In this document: piece after piece, positions 11,701 to 23,540 of the stretch
Layout of the letters: each line of letters opens with the position of its first letter
Position numbering within the stretch: the stretch's first letter is position 1
Assembly (NCBI GenBank): GCA_003116995.1
Contig: BDSL01000063.1
Span: forward strand, 248,001 to 312,000
DNA: 64,000 nt
Direction: 5' to 3'
Origin: Yamagishiella unicocca
Lineage: Eukaryota; Chlorophyta; Chlorophyceae; Chlamydomonadales; Volvocaceae
Notes under the pieces: generated by a model
The model's input: only the letters and a program-made list of their open reading frames with translations
Database searches by the model: none
What the model was told of the DNA's origin: nothing
Made by a program: the position numbers and the translations under genes

Positions 11701-14700
11701 CGTCCGTAATAATGCCCGGCGCAGCTGCTGATTGTGCGTTGCCCTGCTGTGCAGAGAAGCCCAGCAGCTCCTGCTGTGCTGGTGGTGGTGCGGGCGGCGC
11801 CGGGATGTGTGACACAGCCCAGTCACGGCACCACTCCTCGAAACCGAGCACGCATCCCAGCTGGTGCAGCACGGCCCTGCGTGATGAGCAGTAGCAGCAT
11901 CCGTTTCGGGATGTGTTACTTGCAAACAAATTAATAAATGCTACGGTAGATGGTCGTGTGAAGGAACCCATGGATGCAGTGTATCAGCAGGGGCATAGTT
12001 GGATGTATGGGCATGCAATGTCATCAGTGGCTTGCTTGATGCATGGTTATTACTACCTGATGGGTATCCTCTGGAATGAAACAACTAGTGCGCACAAACA
12101 AGCAAACACAAACAACCATTAACCGATGCTCAAGCAACCAACAGTGGTCACGCAGTGATTGGCCATCCAGGTGACAGTGACAAACTGCATGGCTGGTCTC
12201 GTGGCTGGTCTAACTGCCAATTGCCATCGAGCAATCTCCTGACGATGAAATGGCACGGACTTCTAGACACATTTAATGGCACATTACACACACACACACC
12301 TGTCTTTATTGTATTGCTACCTAGCTGTGCTACTAAACACCCAGTTGTGCTACTAAAACCCTAGTGGTGCTACTAAACCCCTAGCTGTGCTACTAAAATC
12401 CTAGCTGTGCTACGTACTACCTAGCTGTGCTACAACCTAGCTGTGCTACATACTACCTAGCTGTGCTACATACTACCCAGCTGTGCTACATACTACCTAG
12501 CTGTGCTACATACTACCTAGCTGTGCTACATACTACCTAGCTGTGCTACATACTACCTAGCTGTGCTACATACTACCTAGCTGTGCTACATACTACCTAG
12601 CTGTGCTACATACTACCTGGCTGTGCTACATACTACCTAGCTGTGCTACATACTACCTAGCTGTGCTACATACTACCTAGCTGTGCTACATACTACCTAG
12701 CTGTGCTACATACTACCTAGCTGTGCTACTCTGTAACTCTGCTACTATGTACTGCAAGCTTTGCTACCATTTTCCTCCTTTCTACTGTGCACCTTGCTAG
12801 TGGCCAACAACACCTAGCAGCAGGTAGATATGGTGCACCTACCTGTGCTGCTCACACGAGCATGCAGCCAGCAGTGAGTCCCGCCAGCCTCGACCAACTA
12901 TAGAGGAGCCCTCCAGGGGAGGCAACAGCACGCTGCAGGCAGCACGTACATGGCATGTATAACTTGCCAATTATACAGCGCGCGCCTGCTCTTGACAACA
13001 GCCGCAGTAGTTAGGCAATGCAATCAGGCAATGCAATCAGGTGATGCAATCAGGTGATGCAATCATCCATCTCCAATGGCACCATACGTAGGTACATAGA
13101 TAGGCAGCAGGTAGTACGTTACATGGCCGACGGATGTACTATGTACATCACAGCAGAACGAAGTTTCCCCTAGCTGGCCTACCTTTGCGCCAAAGCCACT
13201 CGCAACGTGCGTAATGGGATGGCCGCCAGGCAGTCCAAGCAGCAGCGCAGCAGCGGTTGCAGTTGTGCGTGGGCCCGAGACCGCCGGTCCCAGCTGCCGG
13301 CAGCAAGCCGGCTGTGTGCGGCGGTAGGAGTAGCATCAAGGCAGCGGGTGCTTAACACAGCAATTGATAGTTTACGCCCAAGCAGTCATTTTGCCAGCCG
13401 CCGTCATATTTGGCTACTGTGCAACTGCTGCATACATGTGTGCATGCACGCATACACAGCCCGCAGTGGCATCAGCAGCCGACTATTATTGGTCCATGCT
13501 AATCTGAGGATGCTTAAATAATGCCATCTCTGTCTAGACAATGTTGTGAGGAGACACTCACTAAATGTGCCCAGCCAACGAACGAAAAATTAACCAGCAA
13601 CGCACACAGTCCTCCACCTCCGGACTGCTGGCTGGATGGAGAAGAAAGGAACGCCTCAACACAAACGAGAGCTTATGTGGATACCTATTGAGCTAGCCCT
13701 AACAACATACCATAGATAGACTCAGCTAGATGTACAGCTATATGTAGAGCTATCTAGACAGCTAGCTATCTACATACCTGCCGCCCGCTGGCGCCGAGGC
13801 ACAGCTCTCCACCCACGCTTCCCAACGCCCCTCCACCAGGCTCTCCAGGTACTGATGATGTGGCCGTACATGTATAGTACGTGCGGTCACAAGGGGGTTA
13901 TATAGCTAGTAAATATAGAGAACATTGCTTGGATGTGCTAGAAGTAAGTTTGTTGTCTCAGATATCCGATGCCAATACGCAGTGAGGCCGCCGGCAATCA
14001 CTACCCACGTACCATGACCGTTGTGCAGGCATATCGATCGTGCGCACCTAGCTACCCAGATGAAGAACGAATGAAGCCTGGTGGGCCAGTAATTCTTTGC
14101 CAATATCCCGTCACATTACTTGGCTTTAGCGGCTACCTTTGCTGCTCGCGGGGTTTCCGCGCAAAATTCATTTGCTCCTTGCTAATAGTCTTGCGGGCAC
14201 GCGCATCGCACCTGCATGGGGGCCTGCTCCGCTCCTCCCGAGTCCGAGACCACGGACAGCAGCGCCGCCGCCATGCCCGGGGCGTCCATCTCCGCCAGCC
14301 GCTGCTGGAAAAGCTCCACGGACCCCTGCTCGCGCGCAGATAGATAGACATACAGCGAGATATTACGGCTGCCGGTCCAAACCAATAACTACTGCCAGCG
14401 CTTGACGGCACGAAAAATGTATGAGTTAGCAACAGCAAAAGGGGAGCGGGCGAGGCCATCCAAGCCTGCAGCTAGCACAAGTGGCAAGTCGAGCTGATGC
14501 ATGGTCTCAAAAGTGATGCCAACACTGGACACGAAACCATGTGTCGTACTGCTGCGTGCAGAACAAACCCAGCAGACAGTACCCCATCCGAAACCATACA
14601 TGTACGCGCAACCAAGCAAGGCTCGGTACACGTACGGCGCACGGCACCGCACTGCGTAACCACCGGCCACCAGGATACCGTGGCTGCCTGGCACGAAGGA

Positions 14701-17700
14701 CGTTGATTGGACGCCGCAGGTGCGTGGCATGTGCGTGTCGGTAAGCGTTCGCGAGCAATCTTGACGCACCTCGACCCCCAATCCAGATGGTATCTTGAAC
14801 AGCTGGCCGCCAGGCGCCTCTATCGCCCGCCACCCGCTGCCGAGCTGGCTGCCACAAGCCATCCTGTTGGCTCGTCGACGATGATGGATCGATCGATTGC
14901 CAGAAGCCGAACAATTTGACAGCAGGGACAGGCCAGCAGGCAGCAAAAGATTGAAGTACGTACGATCGATCAGTGCGTGGTTTCCCAATCCGAGCTGGCA
15001 GCAGCAAGTAATAATAAGCGCCGGGCGTGGCTGACAAGAAAGCTATCTAGGTGGATAGTGGACACTCACGCAACATACATATGCCCGGGTACCTGCTGCC
15101 GTGTACGTGCCGTACCGTAACGCAATGCAATTGCCTGACGTGCGTACGCCTATCCCTCCCCTCCCCCTCGTCCTCCCCCCTCCATACACACATAGTTAGC
15201 TAGCTTTATTAGGGATGAACGTACTTCGCGCGTACCTCCAGGTAGTGGGCTATCGATCGTTCCCTAGATCGCTACACAGCCAATCATCAAGGGCTCACCG
15301 GCGAAGGTGATCTTTGAATGGACCCAGATGAGGCTGGAACACGTCCTCCCACATGCTCCACTCCGCCAGGTCGCTCAGCATGGGAGCGCCGTCTAAGCAG
15401 GTTGCGGCGGCTGCAGTTGGGTCGCCCAGCAAGGACGCCAGCAGCGCCCGGGGGCTGCTGCCACCCGCGGCGCCCGCCATGAGTGGCGCCAGCCCGTGCT
15501 CCGGTACGACGACCGGCGGAGGTGTGTCGTACCGAGGCTCCGCAAGCTCCAGCAGGCGCCGTACCGGCCCGAATCCAAGGGCTGTGCCGCAGGGCACCCG
15601 GTACTGGCGCTGCAGGGCCTCCTCCACGGCTGCCACGACATACTCGTCCTCCCAGAAGGCGGCGGCGGCAGTGGCTGACACTACACGACGTGGCCGCGTT
15701 GAAGCGACCGCGACAGGGCGTATCATACGAAAAGAAGCAGGGGCACATAAGTAAGCGTTCGTTCTTGATACGCCGCCAGCTTGATTGCGCGAGCCCAGCG
15801 AGGGGTCCAAAAGCATGGGGCCGCCTTTGAAGGAGCGCAAATAGATACAACGCCCACGCACTAATAACCAATCAATCTGGATGCTGTAAAAACCGACGCA
15901 CGGTGTCAGGGACGATTTGATTACCGATGTTGGGTTTTTTGGCGGCGCGGCGTTGGAAAGCACATATCGCGAGTTGCAACTCGCAAGCAATTGCTTGCAT
16001 TCCATTCGCAGCTAGGTGATAGGTAGTGAGTGGCACATGTAATGTTGCGTACCCGCCCTTCCCGCCCTACATCAGTTAACAATGTCAACGCACGTACAGC
16101 TATCAGCTTGCGCGTTTCCACGCTCGTGAGCGTTCCTATTTCTCTTTGATACAAGTACAGTAATAATATACATGCATGTACGTACGTACCTTCTTCCCCA
16201 CCGCCGCCGCCGTGGCGCCGCCGCGACGCCGCCAGCACCATGGCCGCCAGGTCTAGCACGTCGTCCTCCAGCTGGCTGCTGCCGGCTCCGCCTCCACCAG
16301 CTCCGACTGCCATGACGGAAGCAGCCACGCCTCCGCCGCCCATCAACTCTGCCGCAAGCTCATCTCGCTCCGCCAAAGCTGTCCGTTATGTTGCGTATGC
16401 ACGTAAGTAAAAAATGGTGTCAATAATATGTTGTACTAGCGCGGGGCGACATATGTAAAACGTACGACTTCATCAGCATTGTCGTATTAGGAGCTAATCA
16501 TAGCAACGGTGTTTGGTCTTCCTGAGGACAACCACCTTGGGCGACACACAGTTGCACATACATGTTCCTTGCTTGCCAACGTGAAATCGACGACGGCGGT
16601 ACGTACTTCGGCGGTACGCACGCACCTGCCAGGAGCGATTCACCCCATCCCAACTCCGCAAAGCTGGCGCAGCCCAGCGCTCTCGCCACGTCCCGCTCAA
16701 GAGCGGCCAAAGCCCTGATAGACAAGCCCTGCGAGATGCAGGTGAACGGATGAAGCGCGATCCGGCGGCTAGCAAACTAAGGTACGTGTATGTAATGTTC
16801 TTGAATTGGAAGCAAGCAAGCGCGTATTTCGTTGGTAGGCCTCCCACGCTGGGTTGCGCCGCTGCGAGCGTGCGCGCCAGCAGCAGCCGCCAGCTAGCAG
16901 CAGGGCTTATTTTCGTTCGTAGACCTTACTTTGACCTCGCTCATTTCAAACATTGCAGCGAATGAAAGCACTGCCGCCCGCTCGCCTCGCCCATACCGCC
17001 GGACACACATATGTTCGGCACCTTATCGCCGCTCGCCGCAGCGAGCCTACCTACCTATCTATCTATCTATCTATCTATCTATCAGCCTACCTGGTTGTAA
17101 CGCGATACGGCGTCCTGCAAGCGCGACCAGGTGACTCGAGCACGCCTGGCCCCGCCCATGCCGCCACCACTACCCGGTGGTCCGCTGCCGCCGTGCGCGT
17201 GCGGTGATGACTGGTGCTGTTGCTGCGCATTAGCAGCAGCCATCCGCAACCGCACCGCTAGCAGAGCAGCCACCTGTAGCGCCTTGTGCATCTCAGTCAC
17301 GACTGCGCCCGTCACGTCCCAGGTTAACCGCTGCTGGTCTGCCATGCGGTCTCGATCACGCTGTCGGTGCTCGGCGAGCTTTGTCGCCTGCAATCAAAGG
17401 GCAAGCAAGCAATATAAGAGCGTGCCGCCATTATTATTGTCACTTGGCCATTTGTAATGGCTAATAACCAGCCGATAAACCCACCAAACCCTTGGGTCCC
17501 CGTCGGTCCCTTATTGATGGCTGTCTGTCCGCCTTCAGTACCGGATGGATGGAGTGGCAATAGCTTTTACATGTATACATAGCCAATCAACTCGTACGTA
17601 CGTAAAAAGTGATCTTTCATCCACTCATCCATCCACCTAGCAAGCTGTGCATCCACGCCTCCAATGGGTGCATGGGAAAGAAAATAAGAAATAAAGGAAA

Positions 17701-20700
17701 AACGTTCTGAACGTCTAATAAGGATAATGGGTATGTAGCCATTGCTTGGTTCCGACGCGCTGCTGCGTGCAGCAGGCGGGTGTACCCACCGGTGGGAGCC
17801 CTCCCACCAGCCGCTGCCACTCTGCCATCAGCTGATGCAGCCGGTCCCAAGACCCGTCCACCATCACCCTCGACATCCTGGCCTCGAGTTCCTCGGTGCA
17901 CATGTCACCTCTCAGCGTGAGCACCCTCACCGAGTCGCCCAGCACGCCAGCCAGGTGATCTGGTATACAACATTCAGCAGCAACGGATGGATGGATGCAT
18001 GGTGATGAGTAACGTAATACGTATGTAGTGTGCTTTAGCTAGTTGCTGTGTGCGCGCATTGATCCATCCAACGGAGTGAAGTAGTTGGGAGCAAGGAAGA
18101 GGAGGGTGCGTGGTCGGTTGATCGGTTGGTCGGTCGGCTGAATAATCGATCAGTTGGCCGGACGGCTGATCGGTCGCTAGGCAGCGAGATCGATAGGAGT
18201 AGTGTGGCTTGCTTGGTGGGGTGCCAGTGTGTGTTGGCTATGAAACATTAATCCAATGCCAGTGGACGACGCGCACAAAATAAAAGACCCACCGCATAGC
18301 GTGTCAAGCCCGGCTGCCAGCGATAGCGGCACAGACCGCTGCACGTCATCTGCCTCCAGCAGCCGTTGCGGCGTGGCTGCAGCAAAGTCCTGCACAAAGC
18401 AACGCGACATCTACATCAAACGCGAAGCCTCGCACAGTATGTGCATATATGGATAATCGGTTTGCCTGTGAAATGTAAGCGAGTAAGCGAGCTTCTGAAA
18501 TGTACGCATGCACTCATCACGCCCTCATAAAACTCACGGCGGCGGCCCTCACAGCTACTGCAGTACGGCATCATTAATACACGCACGTCTGATAGAACGG
18601 CAGACGACATACACGCACGCCACGCACATGCCAAATGCCAGCAGGCGCGAGTACCGCAAGTAAGCATGTATGATGCTTTAACCATTGATAAGGGCAATGC
18701 GCACGGCAAGTAATGATAAGAGCACCCCATCCAGCCATACATCATCCAGCAATCCTTCCCAGCCATGCACGCAAGCACGTACGCACTGGCTGGAGCTGGC
18801 TGCTGCTGCATACCTCAGCTACGCGGAGCAGCTCCTGGACCTCCACGTACATTCGCCGGCCAATCGCTTCCATGAACGCCTGCGTGCCGCCAAATTGGAT
18901 TGAGCGTAAACGAAAGCGAGACAGCAGCAGGTAGGCAGCGCGCGAAGTACGTAGCTAACTAGCTAGACAGCAAGGTACCTAGGTAGCTAAAAAGACAGTA
19001 TGCACGGCATGCATGACTGCGCACATACATACATACAGCGCACATGCCTGCCTACCTCAACCATAAGCAATCCAATCTCAAATATTGCCGCCTAGCTACC
19101 CAGGTACCTGCTGCCTCATTGGGAGCCCCCCGTCTAGCCACGTATGCATGTATCGTGTTCTTCAAGTCAGATATGTAACATGCGCGGTCCGCGCGGCGAC
19201 CTGCTGGCTCTGCGTGTCGTCCGACGACCTATAGCTATCTGTCTACAGCGCAAGCCAGCAGCGGCACGCATGGCAGCGAGCACCTTGCTTGCGCATTCTG
19301 CCGCGCCTTCCTGCACTCCGCGTTCATGCATCACTATTTACCTATCGTTGATACCTTCCAGAGTACGTATGTCCACATTGCTACGTATGAGATGCCTCAC
19401 TCGCTGTTGAGCGACCTATCTACCATACCTAAGCCGCCTACGCGCCTTACCATGCATACTGTACCTACCGCCAACATAGAAGTGCCCTCCTTGTAAATGC
19501 GGTCCGACTGCGCAGTTGCGTCTCTAATCAACGCCGCACGTGCCTTGTTATCACTTTGCAAAGCCTTCGTTATGTGTAGGTGCGAGGGAGCGGACGGCGG
19601 CGGGGAACGGGCGACAGCAATGCGGGATACGGTAGGTGGGCGGACAACGGGAACGGCGGGCGGTGGGGCCACATACAATAATGTTACTACAATACGAGAC
19701 TGATGAGGCAGGACTGGTTGGACGACGTATGGAGGGGGCCCAGCGTGAACGGCAGATACTGTAGCTAGCTAGAAGCTTCGTCGCCGTCGGTTGCAGATAT
19801 CGATGTAGGTAGATAGATAAGCTAGCAGGGCGCGCGCGGCTGCGTGGGCTGCATGCCTAGCATAGCTTCAATCACCAATACAGCTGTACGCTACGTATGT
19901 ACGTGCTATTGTGCGCGCATATTACTGGGACGGGGATATAACTGATCATGACAATCGCATAAAGCAACGAACCAAACATGCCGCCACTGAAAAAGAAGTA
20001 GTAGGCAGGGGGCGAGTGATGGACGAGGCAGACAATAGTTCTGAAATGTTTGAAACTGCCGTGCGCGTGGTCGATCCTTGATGGACACCCTGTACACGTC
20101 GTCACAGCAGGTAGATAGGGCAGCGCGCCGCAACGGGCAGGCGGCAGGCAGGGCTGCTAGTACGTAATCGCACGGTGGGGTGCGTGTGTGCGGTCGGCTT
20201 CCGGATGGTCGATGTTTTGTTAAGTGCATGCATGGTGCAAATATGAGTTAGGGATGTGGCAGGAGCACCAGCCTCCGGCGAGTTGCACTAACTGGTCGTG
20301 TTCCCCAGCGATAATGTGGCGTGGGCCTTAGCGATATGAGGTGGATTGGTACTGGTGGCGCGAGCGTATAGGGTGTACTGATGCCCTCACCGCCCCGCCC
20401 CCTTAACACATGCCAGGCCTAGTGCCGGCGTAATGTAATAATAATAATAATACTAAGTGCATGGTGCGTGTTTTAAATAAGTGCGTGGAAACACGCGTAA
20501 CGCGCACTTACACGTTTGTCGTATGCCCATCATCGCTACTCAACAGCTAGCGTCGCATACAGTGCCAGCACATAAACCCAAACAGTGTCGTCCGGCGGGC
20601 GGGAGCGAGCGAGAACATACACCGCCAAAATGCCTGATTTTAATGGTTAATAATAATGATTGTGCACGTACATCCATTCACGCGCGCACAACTGACCGAT

Positions 20701-23540
20701 AAGATGTCGCCCATTAGCAATCCCAGCTTGTCGCCGATGTGGACGCCCAATTCCTTGCAAGGCCTGCGTACGTGCGTATAAAAAGGAGAAACGCTTAAAT
20801 ACTTGACGCACTTACCGGTGGTGCGGGCACATAAGGCGGAGTCCGCCCCCCAGTTCATTCCCCACCCGACGTGAATAAACCATTGGTTTTCATCTATGCA
20901 AGTGTACACCAGCAGGTACTTTGGGAGCTGGACAAAGCATACGTATGTGAGTTTGACCCGCGAAGACATCGATCCATGAAGACTAGATAGGTATGAAGTG
21001 TGGGCCTGAAGATGTCGTATGTAACTAACCTCATGGTAATTGCAGACGGCTTACTGGGTTTAGATAGGTAGGCCACGCACGCACGGGATTGCCCCCCGAT
21101 TACCGGACGGAGTAGATTACTGGGTCCCATAGAAACTCGTAACGGACCCTATCTACCTCAACGGACCCTCAGCGGACCCTACCTCAACAGACCGTCAAGC
21201 AATGGACCCTCAACAGACCCTCAATGGGGCGGGTAACCCCCTTTTGCACTGTATGTGATGCCATAGGTAGCTAGGGCACGCCCACGCCAGCCAGGTACCT
21301 ACCCTACCTCTTAGGACTGCACTGACATTAATAACAAATTGATAAATACGTAGTGAGGTGGACGGACGGATGGGCTTGCGACCATACATCCGTCCAACCG
21401 CCGGCAACCGCCAGGCAGGGATGGATCACCCACCGTGTGTATGCTGCCTGCCAAGACGCGTGCCGTGCATACTCCTGCACTTCACTTACTTTTGGAAGCT
21501 TCGTTCAATAGCAAGGCATATTTCATCCCTGGATACTTGTTCATGCCTCGACTTCCGCTGCTTATCTCGCACCAGCTGTGCAATCAGGACAAGCACGTCG
21601 ATGCGGGTCACCTGAACGAATCGGTGGGGACGGATGGACCCGCGCATTCGCCTGGATTATTAAGTACCAGCCAGTCAACGTCGGTGGTCGTGCAACGTAC
21701 GTAGCAAATAATACAATTAGCAGAGGTAGCCAGGAGCAGGACAATGTAAAGGTTAGCTTGCTTGAAGCTGCAGCTAGCTGTCGGCATCTTTTTTTCATGC
21801 TACCTACCTTGTATATTTCGCCACACATGCCCTCTTGCGCCAGGCCGGCGCGAAGAACATCAGGTTGACTGTGCAATGGCCCCAGCAATAGGCCGTTGTA
21901 CGTCTGCAGCTCCGCCCGAACTTCATCCTGCTCCGCGTGCTTCTGCGTGCAGACGAGCGAAAGCAACCGAAGCAATCACGGGTTCGTTTAAGCAACCGTC
22001 AGAAATAAACCGCCGCGTACGGTTTTCTCTTTGAATCATACATGCTATGTATGCCGCGGTGAATTATTAATTGGAAAAACGCTTACCTACGCCGTATATC
22101 TAGCTAGGCAGGTAGGTCGATTCGTTATTTATTATGTATGTAAGTTGACGCGCGCGACAGCACGAAGCTAACAGAAAAAAACATCATTTAGTGGAAGCGT
22201 CCGAGCGGAGAGCACGCATGCATATGCCGTGTGTCATGCTATGGCACGAGGATAAAGGGACCTCAAAAATTGGAGACTCAATGCAAACGCGGCGCGTGCC
22301 GTGGCCATACCCGTACTTTGAGAACTAAGCTAGCTAGTGCACTCACGCACGTATAGCCCAGCGACGGTTGAACCATGAACCGTGGAGGGTTCTCCAGGCT
22401 GGCGAATCCCGAGCGCATAGGAGGTGCGTGCGTGCGTATGAAAGCGCGTTCAGAAGAACCGGGAGCGCCATGCATTATTCCAGTAGTCCGGTGCGCTCGG
22501 GACTACTTGCCCAAGATGTATGTGTCCCAGACATGCATCCATGCCATGCAGTGAGTGGCATAGGAGACGTATGTCTATTATAAATCTAGGACGGAAGTAG
22601 TGGTCGCAAGCCTGCGGTCCAGGCATTGTGCAGGGCGAAAATGCTAACGCTGACGCTGCAGGTAGGGTCGGCCTGCCTTGCGTGCGTGCGTGTATGTCCC
22701 CCCGCCGCCGGTCACCCCGCAAGCCCGCCCGCGCGCCCTTACTTTTCTAGTATGCACTCGCCCTAGCTACCTACATGCGCCCGCACGCCCGGCTGCTGCC
22801 AGGCCCCTCAACTAACGCAAGGCCCTCAACATCACCCATCCATTCCCGACTGCCCATCACATGCGATGCCGCACCCTCTCACGCTCCATGATGAAAGTCT
22901 CCAGGTCGTACAGCGTGGCGACGCCGGCACTGACGGACATGAAGGCGGCCACGGCAACGCGCACGCGTTTCTCGCGGTTCACGTACTGGTGGATGTACGC
23001 GCTCTTGCCGAATTTGTACATGCTCCAGATGTCCTCCCGCGACCGTACCACGCGCTCGCGTTCCAGCGATGGCCATGCCTGTAATACACGTGGCCACGTG
23101 CGCCGTAGAACAAAGGCCCGTACAGCGAGGAAATGCTGCGTAGCTGCTACAAGTGGATGAAACCCTGCATGTCCATGCATGCCTCGGCTTGCCGCCGTGC
23201 GTGCGCGCGCGCTGCTGCATCTACGCTTCGCGGGCGACCACTGGCGACCCAGCGAGAGCGAGATGTGCAGCAGAGTCCAGCAGACAATTTTCACACGAGG
23301 AACGCGTGGAATCAACGCGTCGAACAAGAGATCGATGATGGACCTCACCTCATCGACTGCCCGTTCAAACGCCGCGTAGCTGCCCTTCTGGTGCAGCCGT
23401 TTCCGGGCCGCTTTCAGCTCCTCCTCGACCCGCCTTACGGCTGTCCCCGCTGGCCGCGGTTCCCCACCAGAAGCTGCTGCTACTGGTGCAAAAGCTATCG
23501 CATCGGGAAGCTTAGAATACCTACGTGCTGATGGAGGCAT
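1..23540 (-). CDS. NO VEIN/sacsin-like GHKL ATPase protein, 3' end outside the window
   Basis: This is a giant multi-exon gene read from 23540 towards base 1. I place 35 exons with GT-AG borders whose phases all agree, giving about 7390 coding bases (about 2460 residues). The start ATG at 23540-23538 has an in-frame stop (TAG) seven codons upstream. The core is a histidine kinase/HSP90-type ATPase fold of the plant NO VEIN and sacsin kind. Its N-box LHFVMELMQNAEDN is built across exons 21-22, and the NNELGF and GYIGKKGIGFKSVF motifs follow. After the ATPase comes the family block with FAYLPTRDYGLRF, REAVDSGSAWNQ and WLSCLPLPEEPH. Arabidopsis NO VEIN is a nuclear factor of vascular development and sacsin is a chaperone-like protein. 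The role of this algal member is unknown. No DUF3883 C-terminus is seen, because the gene leaves the window in phase. Family assignment is firm; single exon borders are less so. Confidence 0.85.
1448..1522. repeat. Tandem duplication in intron 32
   Basis: The sequence GTCGAGTTTTAAGGCTCGG recurs twice about 36 bases apart, followed by further GGTTTTAAGG copies. It lies wholly within the intron between exons 32 and 33 of the NO VEIN-like gene. Confidence 0.7.
7768..7815. repeat. Short tandem repeat, 13-bp unit, 4 copies
   Basis: Four copies of GTGTGTAATAAA(A/G) lie in intron 24 of the NO VEIN-like gene. They carry TGTAA, the usual green-algal polyadenylation signal, on the strand opposite to the gene. 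Confidence 0.75.
8105..8265 (+). mobile_element. Retroelement 3' tail insertion in intron 24
   Basis: This segment ends in a GTCAGGCGATGG block, a TCTACCAT block, then TGGTCTGGGACCCACTGTAA. The same series of blocks occurs at other positions on both strands (26.8, 28.5, 34.6, 38.4, 54.2, 54.6 and 55.3 kb). It is most likely the 3' end of a non-LTR retrotransposon or a related SINE. No coding part remains here. Confidence 0.6.
8699..8758. repeat. Microsatellite (TATC)n then (TAGC)n
   Basis: About nine TATC units pass into TAGC units within intron 23 of the NO VEIN-like gene. A similar (TATC)n run lies at 17052-17083. Confidence 0.9.
10655..11260. repeat. 24-bp minisatellite in intron 19, about 25 copies
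   Basis: The unit reads CGGCAGGTATCGCTTG plus TGCCCGCA on the plus strand, with a few single-base variants. Because 24 is a multiple of three and the unit has no stop in several frames, long false reading frames appear on both strands (225-255 codons on the minus strand). The array sits between exon 20 (10382-10471) and exon 19 (11288-11876). Exon phases join across it without using any of it, so it is treated as intronic. Confidence 0.92.
12305..12735. repeat. 20-bp minisatellite in intron 18, about 20 copies
   Basis: The unit is CTGTGCTACATACTACCTAG. The left part (12310-12420) is a diverged version ending in AAAACCCTAG or AAAATCCTAG. The central and right copies are nearly identical, which suggests recent expansion. 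It lies in the intron between exons 18 and 19 of the NO VEIN-like gene. Confidence 0.92.
17052..17083. repeat. Microsatellite (TATC)n
   Basis: About eight TATC units lie just downstream of the donor of exon 11 of the NO VEIN-like gene, inside the intron. Confidence 0.9.
21060..21245. mobile_element. Repeat fragment related to 26.9-27.1 kb, in intron 5
   Basis: The series GATTACCGGACGG, TAGATTACTGGGTCCC and GGACCCTATC, followed by repeated CAACGGACCCT/CAACAGACCCT units, resembles the block at 26910-27150 (GGTTACCGGG, TAGATTTCCGGGTCCC, AGACCCTATC). This points to two diverged copies of one mobile element. It falls between exons 5 and 6 of the NO VEIN-like gene. Confidence 0.5.

Larger units (their letters stand above)
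11288..23540 (-). other. N-terminal exons 1-19 of the NO VEIN-like gene
   Basis: Exons in transcript order: 23349-23540, 22861-23078, 22347-22398, 21808-21942, 21490-21611, 20697-20763, 19469-19564, 18814-18879, 18293-18389, 17790-17959, 17091-17387, 16626-16728, 16190-16378, 15299-15674, 14770-14848, 14212-14325, 13778-13851, 13183-13311, 11288-11876. They encode about 1055 residues with no domain I recognise, mostly helical and rich in charged residues plus Ala and Leu. Several exons are too short to stand out as open frames and were found only because phases join across them, for example FQ/KPCKELGVHIG from 21490 to 20763 and LAQ/RAVLHQLGCVL from 13183 to 11876. The exact ends of exons 2, 3 and 18 have alternatives. 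A further 27-base exon at 19284-19310 is possible but not needed for phase. Confidence 0.7.

Noticed and set aside
10655..12735. CRISPR-like direct repeats
   Set aside because: The units are head-to-tail satellites without unique spacers, and the host is eukaryotic.
16848..16893. Possible 46-base exon RLLLARTLAAAQPS on the minus strand
   Set aside because: Exon 11 (ending 17091) joins exon 12 (starting 16728) in phase without it, and including it breaks the phase.
20821..20969. Minus-strand frame with QLPKYLLVYTCIDENQWF and a good GTAAGT donor
   Set aside because: It cannot be joined in phase between the exons at 21490 and 20697, which fit each other directly. It may be an alternative exon but is left out of the model.
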